A DNA stretch of 20,176 bases from Candidatus Altimarinota bacterium (GCA_018457335.1 JAGYHI010000010.1:1-20176); one strand, 5' to 3'; shown: positions 1-7,962, numbered from the stretch's first letter. Numbers and translations are program-made. The notes: generated by a model not told the origin, from the sequence alone.

Positions 1-60
1 AAAAAAATAATAAAAAAACCCCACTTTTTCAAGCAGGGAAGTGTATGCTTTTCAAAAAAA

Positions 61-1059
61 TTATTCTCCTTTTTTTGCTTTTCGTACCGCTGTTTCGATT
101 TCTTTCATGAGTTTTGGATTTTCTTTGAGGAAGTTTTTTGAGTTGTCTCGTCCTTGTCCGAGTCGAGTTTCTCCGTATGAGTAAAAGGCACCAGATTTTT
201 TGATGACATCTTTTGCGACCCCGATATCGAGGATTTCTCCCGCGAGAGAGATTCCTTCGTTAAACATGATATCAAATTCTACTTCTTTAAATGGTGGAGC
301 GACTTTGTTTTTGACGACTTTGACTTTGGTGCGGTTTCCAGTGGCTTGTTTGTCATCACCCGTTCCGGCTTCGATTTTGGCTCGTCGTCGGATTTCGAGT
401 CGTTGACTTGCATAAAATTTCAGTGCATTACCACCAGTTGTGGTCTCAGGATTTCCAAACATGACCCCGATTTTCATACGGATTTGGTTGATGAAAATCA
501 CAGTTGTATGAGATTTGTTGATAGCACCGGTGATTTTACGGAGGGCTTGACTCATGAGTCGAGCCTGCAATCCCATAAAACTGTCTCCCATATTTCCTTC
601 GATTTCGGCTTTTGGCGTGAGGGCAGCAACCGAATCCACGATGACGAGGTCGACTGCACTTGATCGCACGAGGGCATCGACGATTTCGAGGGCCTGCTCT
701 CCGTAGTCGGGTTGTGAGACGATGAGATTATCGATATCGACACCGATTTTTTTAGCGTATTCTGGATCGAGGGCGTGCTCTGCATCGACAAAGGCAGCGG
801 TTCCACCGGCTTTTTGGACTTCGGCAATCGCGTGAAGTGTGAGCGTGGTTTTACCACTTGACTCTGGTCCGTAGATTTCTATGATTCGCCCCTTGGCATA
901 TCCTCCACCGAGTGCATCATCGAGAGCGATTGATCCGCTTCCGCTGGTTTCGACATTCATGTGAGTTCGCTCTCCGAGTTTCATTACAGATCCTGCTCCA
1001 AATTGTTTTTCTATCTGTGAGAGGGCGGCATCGAGTGCTTGTTTTTTGTTGTCATTCAT
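61..1059 (-). CDS. recA: RecA recombinase
   Basis: Complete RecA of 332 aa. It forms ATP-dependent filaments on single-stranded DNA, catalyses homologous strand exchange and, in most bacteria, stimulates LexA self-cleavage. Seen in the sequence: Walker A GPESSGKT at residues 64-71, Walker B LVIVDS near 138-143, the L1 segment [18 protein letters not shown] from about 154, and L2 [19 protein letters not shown] from 192. It is shorter than E. coli RecA (353 aa) because it ends in KKAKKGE without the acidic tail. None of its glycines is encoded by TGA, unlike many neighbours. No Shine-Dalgarno precedes the ATG. Transcription runs toward position 1; the downstream region has only a weak CACTT/AAGTG hairpin (about 24-45) before a T tract. 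The product call is certain. Confidence 0.99.
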   Translation of the reverse strand: MNDNKKQALDAALSQIEKQFGAGSVMKLGERTHMNVETSGSGSIALDDALGGGYAKGRIIEIYGPESSGKTTLTLHAIAEVQKAGGTAAFVDAEHALDPEYAKKIGVDIDNLIVSQPDYGEQALEIVDALVRSSAVDLVIVDSVAALTPKAEIEGNMGDSFMGLQARLMSQALRKITGAINKSHTTVIFINQIRMKIGVMFGNPETTTGGNALKFYASQRLEIRRRAKIEAGTGDDKQATGNRTKVKVVKNKVAPPFKEVEFDIMFNEGISLAGEILDIGVAKDVIKKSGAFYSYGETRLGQGRDNSKNFLKENPKLMKEIETAVRKAKKGE

Positions 1060-1088
1060 AGTTTTTTAACTTAAAAAATAATATAAAG

Positions 1089-1127
1089 AGTATACGATTT
1101 TTTCGTGAAAAGTAAAAAGATTTTCAC
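1089..1127 (-). promoter_or_regulatory. recA promoter with overlapping palindrome
   Basis: On the minus strand a -35 TTTACT (1111-1116) and a -10 TATACT (1089-1094) are separated by 16 bp, about 30 nt upstream of the recA start. A perfect 7-bp inverted repeat, GTGAAAA at 1105-1111 and TTTTCAC at 1121-1127 with a 9-nt spacer, covers the -35 box. Its position suits a repressor operator, possibly of an SOS-type regulator. It does not match the LexA boxes of E. coli or Bacillus, so regulator identity is inference. Confidence 0.5.
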
Positions 1128-1155
1128 TTTTAATTTAAGAAACCCCCGAAAAAAT

Positions 1156-1183
1156 AAAACCAGTTTTTTAGAAAACTGGTTTT
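1156..1183 (-). terminator. Rho-independent terminator (minus strand; possibly bidirectional)
   Basis: A perfect 12-bp inverted repeat, AAAACCAGTTTT and AAAACTGGTTTT, with a 4-nt loop, lies 14 nt past the stop codon of the 91-aa gene. On the minus strand it is followed by ATTTTTT, as in an intrinsic terminator. It separates that gene from recA, consistent with recA having its own promoter. Confidence 0.75.
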
Positions 1184-1197
1184 AAAATTTGCAAAAG

Positions 1198-1473
1198 TTA
1201 GAAATCCCCGAAAGGGAAGACTTCATTCCAATCATTAAATTCATTTGCAGACTTGCAGTGAGTGGTTGCTTTTTTGGCAACTTCTCTCAAAGTGATTAAA
1301 TCTATTTCAGAATTTTCTGGTAAATAGATTTTCAAGGAGTCTACATCACGATTGTGAGCAGTATAAAGATACAACCCTAAATCTTCCAAAACTCCAAAAT
1401 CTTTAAATGTTCTTTCTGTATCGTCTTCGAGACGAAATTTTCCTTCGACTTTTGACAAGTATAATTTTTTCAT
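1198..1473 (-). CDS. Hypothetical protein, 91 aa
   Basis: I do not recognise the family. The predicted product is 91 aa, beginning MKKLYLSKVEGKF and ending NEVFPFGDF, with mixed strand/helix character and no signal peptide or membrane segment. I chose the ATG at 1471-1473 over a TTG about 80 nt upstream because GGAG lies 6 nt before the ATG, one of the few good Shine-Dalgarno sequences in the window. No in-frame TGA occurs. It has its own near-consensus promoter and a strong terminator, so it appears monocistronic and really expressed. The conserved-looking core is FGVLEDLGLYLYTAHNRDVDSLKIYLP. Function unknown. Confidence 0.7.
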   Translation of the reverse strand: MKKLYLSKVEGKFRLEDDTERTFKDFGVLEDLGLYLYTAHNRDVDSLKIYLPENSEIDLITLREVAKKATTHCKSANEFNDWNEVFPFGDF

Positions 1474-1565
1474 CTTTTTCTCCAAAAACTTTTGGCAAAT
1501 TCCTGTAAGAAGAATCTGCCAATTGATAAAGTATTTTACAAAGGCAAACTTCAACTTACAAAATG

Positions 1566-1592
1566 ATTATACATAGAATATGTAGATGTCAA
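1566..1592 (-). promoter_or_regulatory. Promoter of the 91-aa gene
   Basis: On the minus strand there is a perfect -35 TTGACA (1587-1592) and a perfect -10 TATAAT (1566-1571), with a spacer of only 15 bp. The inferred start near 1559 leaves a leader of about 85 nt before the ATG at 1473. Confidence 0.7.
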
Positions 1593-1658
1593 GAAGAAAA
1601 TATAAAAATCATTCTTTCAAAACCAAAAGAACAATTTTTTATAAAAAACTAAAATATT

Positions 1659-1913
1659 TTACTTTATCTTATATTTATCTCGTAAACCGGCTTCACTGGA
1701 AATAGAAATATGCTCGCCGCGACACTCAGGGCAGGAGTAGCGATTTTTTCGCATCTTTTTCTTGATTTTGACAGGTGGCAAGTGGACGGCCTCGACGATT
1801 TTTTCACAGTCGCGACACCAAAAAGCGAGTTCTCCTCGATCTTCCTCAAAGGTGGATTCTCGTTTTTTTCCAAAAGTTGGGACATTGATGAGGTCTTGGT
1901 AGCTTACAGACAT
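1659..1913 (-). CDS. Small zinc-ribbon protein, 84 aa
   Basis: An 84-aa protein with two CxxC knuckles, WCRDC near residues 32-36 and CPEC near 60-63, separated by about 24 residues that include a basic KIKKKMRKNR stretch. This is the layout of a zinc ribbon that could bind nucleic acid or act as a protein adaptor. No catalytic motif is visible. The start is 12 nt after the stop of the Nudix-like gene on the same strand, so the two are probably cotranscribed with the membrane peptide further upstream. No in-frame TGA. The zinc-ribbon fold is well supported by the cysteine spacing; the biological role is unknown. Confidence 0.75.
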   Translation of the reverse strand: MSVSYQDLINVPTFGKKRESTFEEDRGELAFWCRDCEKIVEAVHLPPVKIKKKMRKNRYSCPECRGEHISISSEAGLRDKYKIK

Positions 1914-1925
1914 TTTTTTAAAAAA

Positions 1926-2375
1926 TTATTTAAGATATTTTTCGGCGATAATGTGAACATTATCAGAAGAGGCTTGGTTTTTTGCGTGAATCATGCGGAT
2001 TTCTTCGAGGGTTTTCCACTCGGCAGTGCCGATATTTTTCTCGTCTTCTATCTCCGCAAGATAGTGGATGAGAAGTGTTTTCTCGTCATATCATTTTAAG
2101 TCAATCGTATCAAAAAGTAGGATAGGTTCTTCTTTATTGAGAATTTTTGTGTTTTTGTGTCCAAGGATTTTTTCAGCATAATTTTCTGCATTTTCTCGAA
2201 AACTCATCTTGTCATCATATCGCCCGCCAATAAATTGCCACTTTTCTGTACTTTTTCCTTTCTTCATCAAGATTTTATTTTTCTCTCGATTACGAATCAC
2301 AAGCGCCGTCGCAATCGTAAACTGGATTTTCTCGCAAGTAAAACTCTCACAAGGAGTGCAGAAGAAAGTGGTCAT
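1926..2375 (-). CDS. Nudix-like hydrolase domain protein, 149 aa
   Basis: A 149-aa product read through one TGA (codon 95, at 2091-2093). The pattern fits a Nudix fold: ATALVIRNREKNKILMKKG as first strands, WQFIGGRYDDKMSFRENA as a degenerate Nudix box near residues 46-63, then LLIHYLAEIE and EWKTLEEI as later strands and helix. The canonical GX5EX7REUXEEXGU box is only partly kept: GG and RE are present, but the REUXEE core is altered, so catalysis is uncertain. The N-terminus has CTPCESFTC, three cysteines that might bind metal. Its ATG has no Shine-Dalgarno and lies 12 nt after the upstream small ORF's stop, suggesting coupling. A catalytically dead Nudix sensor is an alternative. Confidence 0.7.
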
Positions 2376-2387
2376 AAGTCTGAAAGG

Positions 2388-2486
2388 TTAGCGGATAAGA
2401 TGCCAAATGATTATTCACAAGATGACTCCAATAATTCACTGAATAATCCCGAGAATAATCTTGTATTTATTTGTTTTCTTTTTCAT
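2388..2486 (-). CDS. Predicted 32-aa membrane peptide (code 25)
   Basis: A short ORF visible only when TGA is read as glycine. It starts at ATG 2484-2486 and ends with TAA at 2388-2390. The product has a basic N-terminus (MKKKTNKYK), then one hydrophobic segment, IILGIIQGIIGVILGIIIW, containing two TGA-encoded glycines in a small-xxx-small pattern, and a short HLIR tail. This is the shape of a single-span membrane peptide. It begins 6-7 nt after a near-consensus -10 element, so the mRNA may be leaderless, and it stops 12 nt before the Nudix-like gene. No family recognised. Coding by chance cannot be excluded at this length. Confidence 0.5.
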
Positions 2487-2492
2487 ATTTTT

Positions 2493-2520
2493 ATTATATA
2501 CAAAAAGGATTTTTTTTCAA
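2493..2520 (-). promoter_or_regulatory. Promoter of the peptide/Nudix/zinc-ribbon cluster
   Basis: Minus-strand -35 TTGAAA (2515-2520), 16-bp spacer, -10 TATAAT (2493-2498). The predicted transcription start falls at or next to the ATG at 2486, which would make a leaderless message. Confidence 0.65.
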
Positions 2521-2624
2521 GGGGAAAAGTATTGTTGTTGTGAATAAAAAATTCGTCATTGTGAGATAATATTTTCAGTCATTGTGAGGATTTTGAAAAA
2601 ATCTGTGCAATCTTCTCAAAAAAT

Positions 2625-2654
2625 CGTCATTCTGAGCATTAGCGAAGAATCTTC
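2625..2654 (+). repeat. REP-like element, GTCATTCTGAG type
   Basis: Begins GTCATTCTGAGC and ends GAAGAATCTTC, with imperfect arms around an AGCATTAGCG centre. It belongs to the same subtype (GTCATTCTGA...GAATCT) as the copy embedded in znuA. Confidence 0.65.
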
Positions 2655-2678
2655 TAATTTTCCCAAAAAACAATACCT

Positions 2679-2702
2679 GTCATTCCCGCGCAGGCGGGAA
2701 TC
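2679..2702 (+). repeat. REP-like element, GTCATTCCCGC type
   Basis: Contains a perfect 8-bp inverted repeat, ATTCCCGC (2682-2689) and GCGGGAAT (2694-2701), with a GCAG loop. It is G+C-rich compared with surrounding DNA. Confidence 0.8.
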
Positions 2703-2742
2703 TGGGTGAAAATATCTTATTTGGATGAAAATACTGCACTGG

Positions 2743-2769
2743 ATCCCCGGGTCAAGCCCGAGGATGACA
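2743..2769 (-). repeat. REP-like element, GGATGACA end, minus orientation
   Basis: ATCCCCGGG and CCCGAGGAT form 9-bp arms with one mismatch around a TCAAG loop, followed by GACAT. It is in the opposite orientation to the elements at 2625 and 2679. Confidence 0.7.
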
Positions 2770-2800
2770 TATACTGTTTTTTTAAGTAAAAAAGTTGAAG

Positions 2801-2826
2801 ATCCTGAAACAAGTTCAGGATGACAG
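2801..2826 (-). repeat. REP-like element, CCTGAA/TTCAGG type, minus orientation
   Basis: A perfect 8-bp inverted repeat, ATCCTGAA (2801-2808) and TTCAGGAT (2814-2821), with a 5-nt loop, ending GACAGT. Its core resembles that of the znuA-embedded copy (CTGAAC/GTTCAG). Confidence 0.75.
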
Positions 2827-2853
2827 TGGGAGAGGTTTTGATGAAAAGATTAT

Positions 2854-2924
2854 GTCATTCCGGACTCTGAGGAGGTGAATTTTGTGTCAGCAAAAGAGAA
2901 GCCACTCTGGGGTGTCCGGAATCT
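2854..2924 (+). repeat. Long-loop REP-like element, 71 bp
   Basis: A perfect 9-bp inverted repeat, ATTCCGGAC (2857-2865) and GTCCGGAAT (2914-2922), encloses 48 bp that contain further G-rich segments (GAGGAGG, CTCTGGGG). The outer ends GTC and CT match the shorter elements nearby. It may be a full-length version or one repeat inserted within another. Confidence 0.65.
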
Positions 2925-3001
2925 AGCCAATAAACAAATTCCTTCAAACTGATTTTCTTCTTGAAAAAATTTTAAAATGGGAAACAAAGAAAAAAATATT
3001 T

Positions 3002-3424
3002 TTACCTTTTTATAGATTCCAAAAAATCATATATTTCATCTCCATCTTTATTTTTACACCATCCGAGAATCCAACCCTTTTCATGGGCGGTTTTCCAGCC
3101 GTCGTACCACTCACAGAGTCTTTCTCATCTATCAGAAATACAAATAATTTTATAATTTTTTTCAGTTTTCAATAATTTTTTCAAAAATTCATCACCCTTT
3201 GCTTCTTCCCAAGTTTTTCCGGGGAAGTAGTTATCCAGGAGGATAATGTCGCTTTCGCGAATAAAATCCACATATTCCAGTGGATCTTTTATATTTTCTT
3301 GTATTGGAAATCGTAAGGCATTATTTTTTTTGAGGATTTTCTTTGCAATTCTTGGTGCATACTGGTCTTCGAGTATGATGATTCTTTTTGAGAAAAAAGA
3401 TACTATTTTTGAAAGTATTTTCAT
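3002..3424 (-). CDS. CheY-like receiver-domain protein, 140 aa
   Basis: A 140-aa protein read through one TGA (codon 100, 3125-3127). It has the receiver layout: RIIILEDQ as first strand with acidic pair E19-D20, DIILLDNYFPG with candidate phosphoacceptor D64, then GDEFLKKLL and YKIICISD with a Ser at the switch position. The canonical C-terminal lysine is not clear, and the last 35 residues are Trp/Lys-rich rather than a known output domain. No histidine kinase is in the window. It starts 19 nt after the tgt stop on the same strand and is probably cotranscribed. It may be a stand-alone or degenerate receiver. Confidence 0.65.
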
Positions 3425-3443
3425 ATTTTATAAAAAACAAAAA

Positions 3444-4619
3444 CTACTTTTTCCTCGGATATTTCTCCCAAAAATCATCATAAAATTTTTGAAATTCGCC
3501 AGCGAGAATGGCTTCACGGGCTTTTTGGGTGAGAGTGATGAGGTACTCGATATTGTGCAGAGAGAGGAGGAGTCCGCCAGTGGCTTCGCCGACATGGATG
3601 AGATGTCGCAGATACCCAAGTGGGTATTTTTTTGAGACGCTGGTTTCATACCCTGCTGCCATAGGTATATACTCTTTCGAGTATTTGTATTTTTCATTTC
3701 CGATTTTAAGATTCCCAAAACTAGTAAAAATCTCGCCGTGTCGCCCGATACGGGTCGGAAGTACACAGTCAAACATATCGACTCCGCGAGCAATGCCTTC
3801 TACGAGATCTTCTGGGGTACCGACACCCATGAGGTAGTGAGGTTTGTCTTTTGGGAGGACGGGTGCAAGTGTGTCGAGCGTACGGTACATATCAGTCTTG
3901 CTTTCACCGACTGAGAGTCCACCGATGGCGACTCACGGTGTATCGAGATCGCTGATAAATTTTGCAGACTCGACGCGTAAATCGTCATATACGACTCACT
4001 GTATAATCCCAAAAAGTGCCTGCGGGTGGAGTCATTTTTCGGCGCGGATTTTTTCGTTTTTGAGCCACTGATTTTTTGAGCGCTCTGCCCAGCGATGCGT
4101 GCGATCCATAGCGGATTTTGCGTAGTCGTGTGATGAGCCACCAGGCGCACACTCATCAAAAGCCATGATGATATCGGCCCCGAGTTTACACTGCATATCC
4201 ATCACATTTTCTGGCGTGAAAAAGTGTTTTGAGCCGTCGAGATACGATCGAAAATGCACTCACTCTTCGGTCACTTTTGCGAGTTTTTTAGCGCTTCCAT
4301 TATTCATACCGAGTCCGAGTGAAAACACCTGAAATCCACCACTGTCGGTCAAAATCGGTACATTGACTGACATAAACTTGTGTAGTCAACCAAAATGCTC
4401 GACCACATCACAGCCTGGTCGTAGATACGAGTGATAATTATTAACCAGCATAATTTGTGTACCAATTTCTTTAATCTGATCAATAGTTGCTCCTTTGACC
4501 GCTGACCGCGTCCCAACCGGCATAAAAATCGGTGTTTTTATCTCGCCGTGTGGAGTAGAAATCGTCCCAGCACGAGCATTGTTGTCAGTATTTTCGAGTT
4601 TGAAAGAAAGTGGATTCAT
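3444..4619 (-). CDS. tgt: tRNA-guanine(34) transglycosylase
   Basis: A 391-aa Tgt that exchanges guanine-34 of GUN-anticodon tRNAs for a queuosine precursor. Seen: DSGGFQVFS with D92, GIIQG (204-208), GGLSVGE (233-239), and nucleophile D284 in [11 protein letters not shown]. Five TGA codons (residues 78, 120, 196, 208, 229) occur; four or five sit where Tgt has glycine, e.g. EEGVHFRS and IIQG. The C-terminal zinc site, normally CxCxxC plus His, is degraded: around residues 320-330 the sequence is [14 protein letters not shown] without any cysteine, although the histidine in LHNIEYL remains. ATG 4617-4619 gives the normal N-terminus. The receiver gene follows. No queuosine-biosynthesis gene is in the window. 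Confidence 0.97.
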
Positions 4620-4645
4620 AGAAAAATATTTAAAAAATTTTATAA

Positions 4646-4673
4646 AGTATACAAAAAAATCCCAAAAACACAA
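4646..4673 (-). promoter_or_regulatory. tgt promoter
   Basis: Minus strand -35 TTGTGT (4668-4673), 16-bp spacer, -10 TATACT (4646-4651), 27 nt upstream of the tgt ATG. It is back to back with the plus-strand promoter of the first cassette. Confidence 0.5.
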
Positions 4674-4726
4674 AAAAACCTTTGCAAAAAATGAGAAAAT
4701 GTGATAGGATTAAAGTGACTATAATT
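4673..4726 (+). promoter_or_regulatory. Cassette promoter block, copy 1
   Basis: A ~54-bp block nearly identical to one at 8012-8067. It reads AAAAAACCTTTGCAAAAAAT, then AAAATGTGATAG, then CTATAATT. The best promoter is -35 TTGCAA (4682-4687), 17-bp spacer and -10 TAGGAT (4705-4710). A second TATAAT (4720-4725) is also kept in both copies, though its distance from the first part differs by 2 bp. Retention of this block upstream of both paralogous operons suggests shared regulation. Confidence 0.75.
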
Positions 4727-4742
4727 ATTTATTTACTCCATT

Positions 4743-5069
4743 ATGGATAGAAAGCAAATCCAAAATAGGATTGCCTTCATCACGAAATCACTCAAAAACC
4801 CAAAACTTGTAGAAAGCCTTGATCATGTTTTACCTCTTTTTTCAGAGAAAGAACTTACACAGCTACTTGGGTTTTTAGAAAGTGGAGAAGAAAAAATACT
4901 TTTCGCTTTGATTAAAGAAAAAATCCAGGAATACACAGAAATTATGGAGCGAATTAAAATTTTAAAATCAAAAGTAAAAACTGAAAAAATCCAAAAAACC
5001 GAAATGACTGAAAAAGAAAAAGAAACAAAAAATAATGATATTCTTCTTACAGAATTAACCCTTTTATAA
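4743..5069 (+). CDS. Cassette small protein, copy 1 (108 aa)
   Basis: Unrecognised family. The 108-aa product is predicted to be all-helical, with core LPLFSEKELTQLLGFLESG near residues 30-48, a helix EKIQEYTEIMERIKILKSKV, and a Lys/Glu-rich tail. It is a clear paralogue of the 105-aa protein at 8084-8401: the first 84 residues align without gaps with roughly 30 identities by eye, including LPLFS and QLLGFL. No signal peptide, membrane segment or TGA codon. It is followed after 9 nt by the first large cassette protein, so the two are almost certainly cotranscribed. A role as an adaptor or chaperone for the large partner is inference from pairing alone. Confidence 0.8.
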   Translation: MDRKQIQNRIAFITKSLKNPKLVESLDHVLPLFSEKELTQLLGFLESGEEKILFALIKEKIQEYTEIMERIKILKSKVKTEKIQKTEMTEKEKETKNNDILLTELTLL

Positions 5070-5078
5070 TATTATAAT

Positions 5079-7946
5079 ATGAAAAAACAACAAATTTCTT
5101 CTACATCAGAGATGCGAGCAGAAGCTCTTTCGAAAAATTTTCAAGTAGAGGATATACCTTTTATAGAAAACCTTTTAGATCGTGCTAAAAATTCTGGGAA
5201 TATTTTAAATGGAACAGAAGAACTAATAAGCACAGATTGAAACCCAGAAACTTCACCAAATAAACAAGAGCTATACCATGAAATAAAACGTGCGCAAACA
5301 GATGCGGAGAAACTCGATTTTTTACAAACACTTTTGGATTCTGTAAAAAATCATACAAATGAAACAAATTATAATCAAGGAGAACAAGAGGAAATGGAAA
5401 ATATATCTACAATTTTAAATACTCTTAAATCTTTGAAAGGAATTGATAATCTTAATCAAGTGTTAAAAATACTGAATTTTTTACGTGAGAAATATGGTGC
5501 GGAACAATATGCAAAAAATAATCCAGATTTTGGTATTATGTGTTTTAATAAAAAATTGCAAACAAATACAAAATTCCTTAAAGCATATATCGAACTCAAT
5601 CACGAAAATATGTGATTTGACGAATGGAATAAAATCGCTGAACTCAATATTCCAAAAGCGTTTCAGGAGAGGGATGTTAAGAAACTTAATTTTTTCTTTA
5701 GATTAAATAAGAAAATTAAAAATTGATCGGAAACTATGAATACAACAGATCATATTTTTGCTATTTACTTTAATCAGGCATATGAGAGAGATGAACATTT
5801 TGGTATATTGAGTAGAGCGAAATTTCTCGCAAAGTTTAAATTTAAAGAACTGGGGACTTTATGAGTAGATTCTTGGAGAGATACACTTCGTTTTCGAAAA
5901 GAAAAAACTAAAATCCTCAACATGCCTTTAAACGAATTTAAACAATATGCTGAAAATTTGTATCAAAAATGAGATACAGATGCATTTCGAAAAGCATTGC
6001 ATAACTATACTTTTAAATTGACAGAAAAAGGAGAAGATGTATATAATGAACTCGGTGAAGACTTGATAAATAAAATGGTAGAAAATGCTCCGCTCTCTTC
6101 ACTCCCGCATGTAGCAGAATATATGTCTAAAAAGGAAAATATAGATGCTGGTGAAAAAATCTTTCAAAAATTTTTAAAAAAAGAAGGAGTGGAAGTGCTT
6201 CGATTTTTTCCAAAACCACAATTCAAACATCTTAAAGCGGTATTTGATTTTGCAAAAGGTGACGCAACTAAACTGTCAACAATCCACGAAATTCTCCGAT
6301 CAAAACTCGCATATATGAATATCGAAGATCAAAAAGATGGTTTTTTGTGGTTTACGAATGAACATGGTGAATTGCCAGAATTTGTAAGAATGATTTATAA
6401 GAGTCAAATGAGTGATTTACAAAAAATGGATATTTTGGGGCAGGATTTATTTTTAGAGAAAATGTCAAAAATTCCAGATGAAGATATACAGGGAATTTAT
6501 AAAAAATATGGCAAGATTTCGAATATAAAAAAACTTATGGTGAAAAATTTTGTACAAAAATCTGATGCTACTAAAAAGAAAATACAAGATCAAAAATTTA
6601 ATAATGAAAAAGAAGAATTAAAACTGAGAAGAAAAGTAAAAGGAGAATATCAAAAAATTATTGAAAATATGATTCAAGACATTGGAATACAACTCAATGA
6701 AAATGATCCAATGAAACAAAGAATTAATAAAAGTGTTGAGTGATATATAGATAGTGATTACCAAAGGGCTAACGAGGTATTTAAGACTATATATAATGTT
6801 ATTCTGGATAGAGGAGGTAACTTAACTGAAGTACAAAGAAAAAAGATACCGATACATCTTGAAAAGATGATTCAACAAATTACACAGATTAAAGTAGATA
6901 AACTTGAAAAAGAAATACAAAAACTCACTCCTACACTTTATGACTTTTTGCAATCAGAGCAAAACATGAGCAAGTATAAGTCGGTAGAGATGTTGAATCA
7001 AGATTTTAAAAGTAAAGTCACTCAAATTAAAGAGGAAATCCAAAAAGAAAAACTTGCAAAAAAAGAAAAAAATCCCGAAGTTTCTCCCGAAGAAATTTTA
7101 GAAAAATATCTTTCAAATGAAGAATTTAAAAAACTTCCTGAAGAAAAAAGAAAAGCCGTAAAAGAATTTCTTAAAAAACATCAAGCCTTAAAAAATGCTG
7201 AAACTGAACATAAAACATCATGAGTGATTACTCAAAATGCAATGGGATTAATGAGTGATAAAAAACTCAAAGAAATCCAAAATCAGGTGATGTACTATGG
7301 AAAAAGTGTCGAAGAGGCTGTGGAAATTGCTGACGAAAAACTCGGGAAAGATGTGGAAAATGTGACTCAAAAAAACACATCAATTTCTAAAAATACACTT
7401 CAACAAGAGATTTTTACAGGATTGAGTAAAACTCCGGTTTCTCTCAAAGATCTCAAAATAAAAGGAAAAACGCTCAAATGACTTGATGCGTATAACCTCT
7501 CAAAAGACGGAAAAGACAAGGTCACTATTTTAAAAGGCGACAAACCACTGAAAACAGTCAAATCAACAGAACTTATGGCTGTGCTTTCACAGGACTCACT
7601 TATTGCGCAGATGAATATGTGAAAGCTTATCGCAAAAGCCTCTCAAATTTCTACTTTGATTGCGAAATATACAAACAAGGAAATCGCAACCCAAGATGGA
7701 AATATCTCAAAATTTGAAGCAGAAAATTTTGTGGATACTTTTGGTAATCTCATTGATTTGCCACGAAATTCTGGAGAAAATATTGCTTCGTATATTACTC
7801 GATTGAGAGGAAAATATCCGACAGAAAATGCTATGAATCAAAAATTACAAAGCCTTGATATTCTCGATGAGAGTGGAATTTATAAACATGCTGGACTTGA
7901 AAAAGCATTAAAAAATCAAAAAAATACTGATAAAGTCGCCGCGTAG
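5079..7946 (+). CDS. Cassette large helical protein, copy 1 (955 aa)
   Basis: One 955-codon frame from ATG 5079 to TAG 7946, interrupted by nine TGA codons and no TAA or TAG. No known family recognised. It has no signal peptide or transmembrane helix and looks mostly alpha-helical. A Lys/Glu-rich, coiled-coil-like stretch spans about residues 590-710 (KLEKEIQKL, KEEIQKEKLAKKEK). The C-terminal ~170 residues, from KTPVSLKDLKIKGKTLKG, align with the end of the second large protein, including LIAKYTNK..GNISKFEAENFVDTFGNLID. The G-N-I-S-K-F-E segment resembles a degenerate EF-hand loop but lacks most Asp ligands. No Shine-Dalgarno precedes the start. Probably cytoplasmic; function unknown. Confidence 0.85.
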
Positions 7947-7962
7947 ATTTTTATTTTTTCAT

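Larger units (their letters stand above)
2554..2924. repeat. Cluster of REP-like palindromic elements in a 515-bp gap
   Basis: The gap between 2487 and 3001 holds no convincing gene beyond the promoter at 2493-2520. Its centre contains at least six short elements with GTCATTC or GTCATTG at one end and GAATCT or the equivalent at the other, in both orientations. GC content is locally higher than in the flanks. The sequences resemble the small dispersed palindromes common in bacterial genomes, of the type GTCATTCNNNN..NNNNGAATC. The first members (2554-2566 and 2579-2620) are degenerate GTCATTGTGAG copies. A seventh copy lies inside znuA. Confidence 0.8.

Noticed and set aside
1710..2099. Long plus-strand ORF opposite the zinc-ribbon and Nudix-like genes
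   Set aside because: It is the complement of two supported minus-strand genes and shows no motif.
2554..2924. CRISPR array
   Set aside because: The repeats are non-identical, in both orientations and irregularly spaced, with no cas genes nearby.
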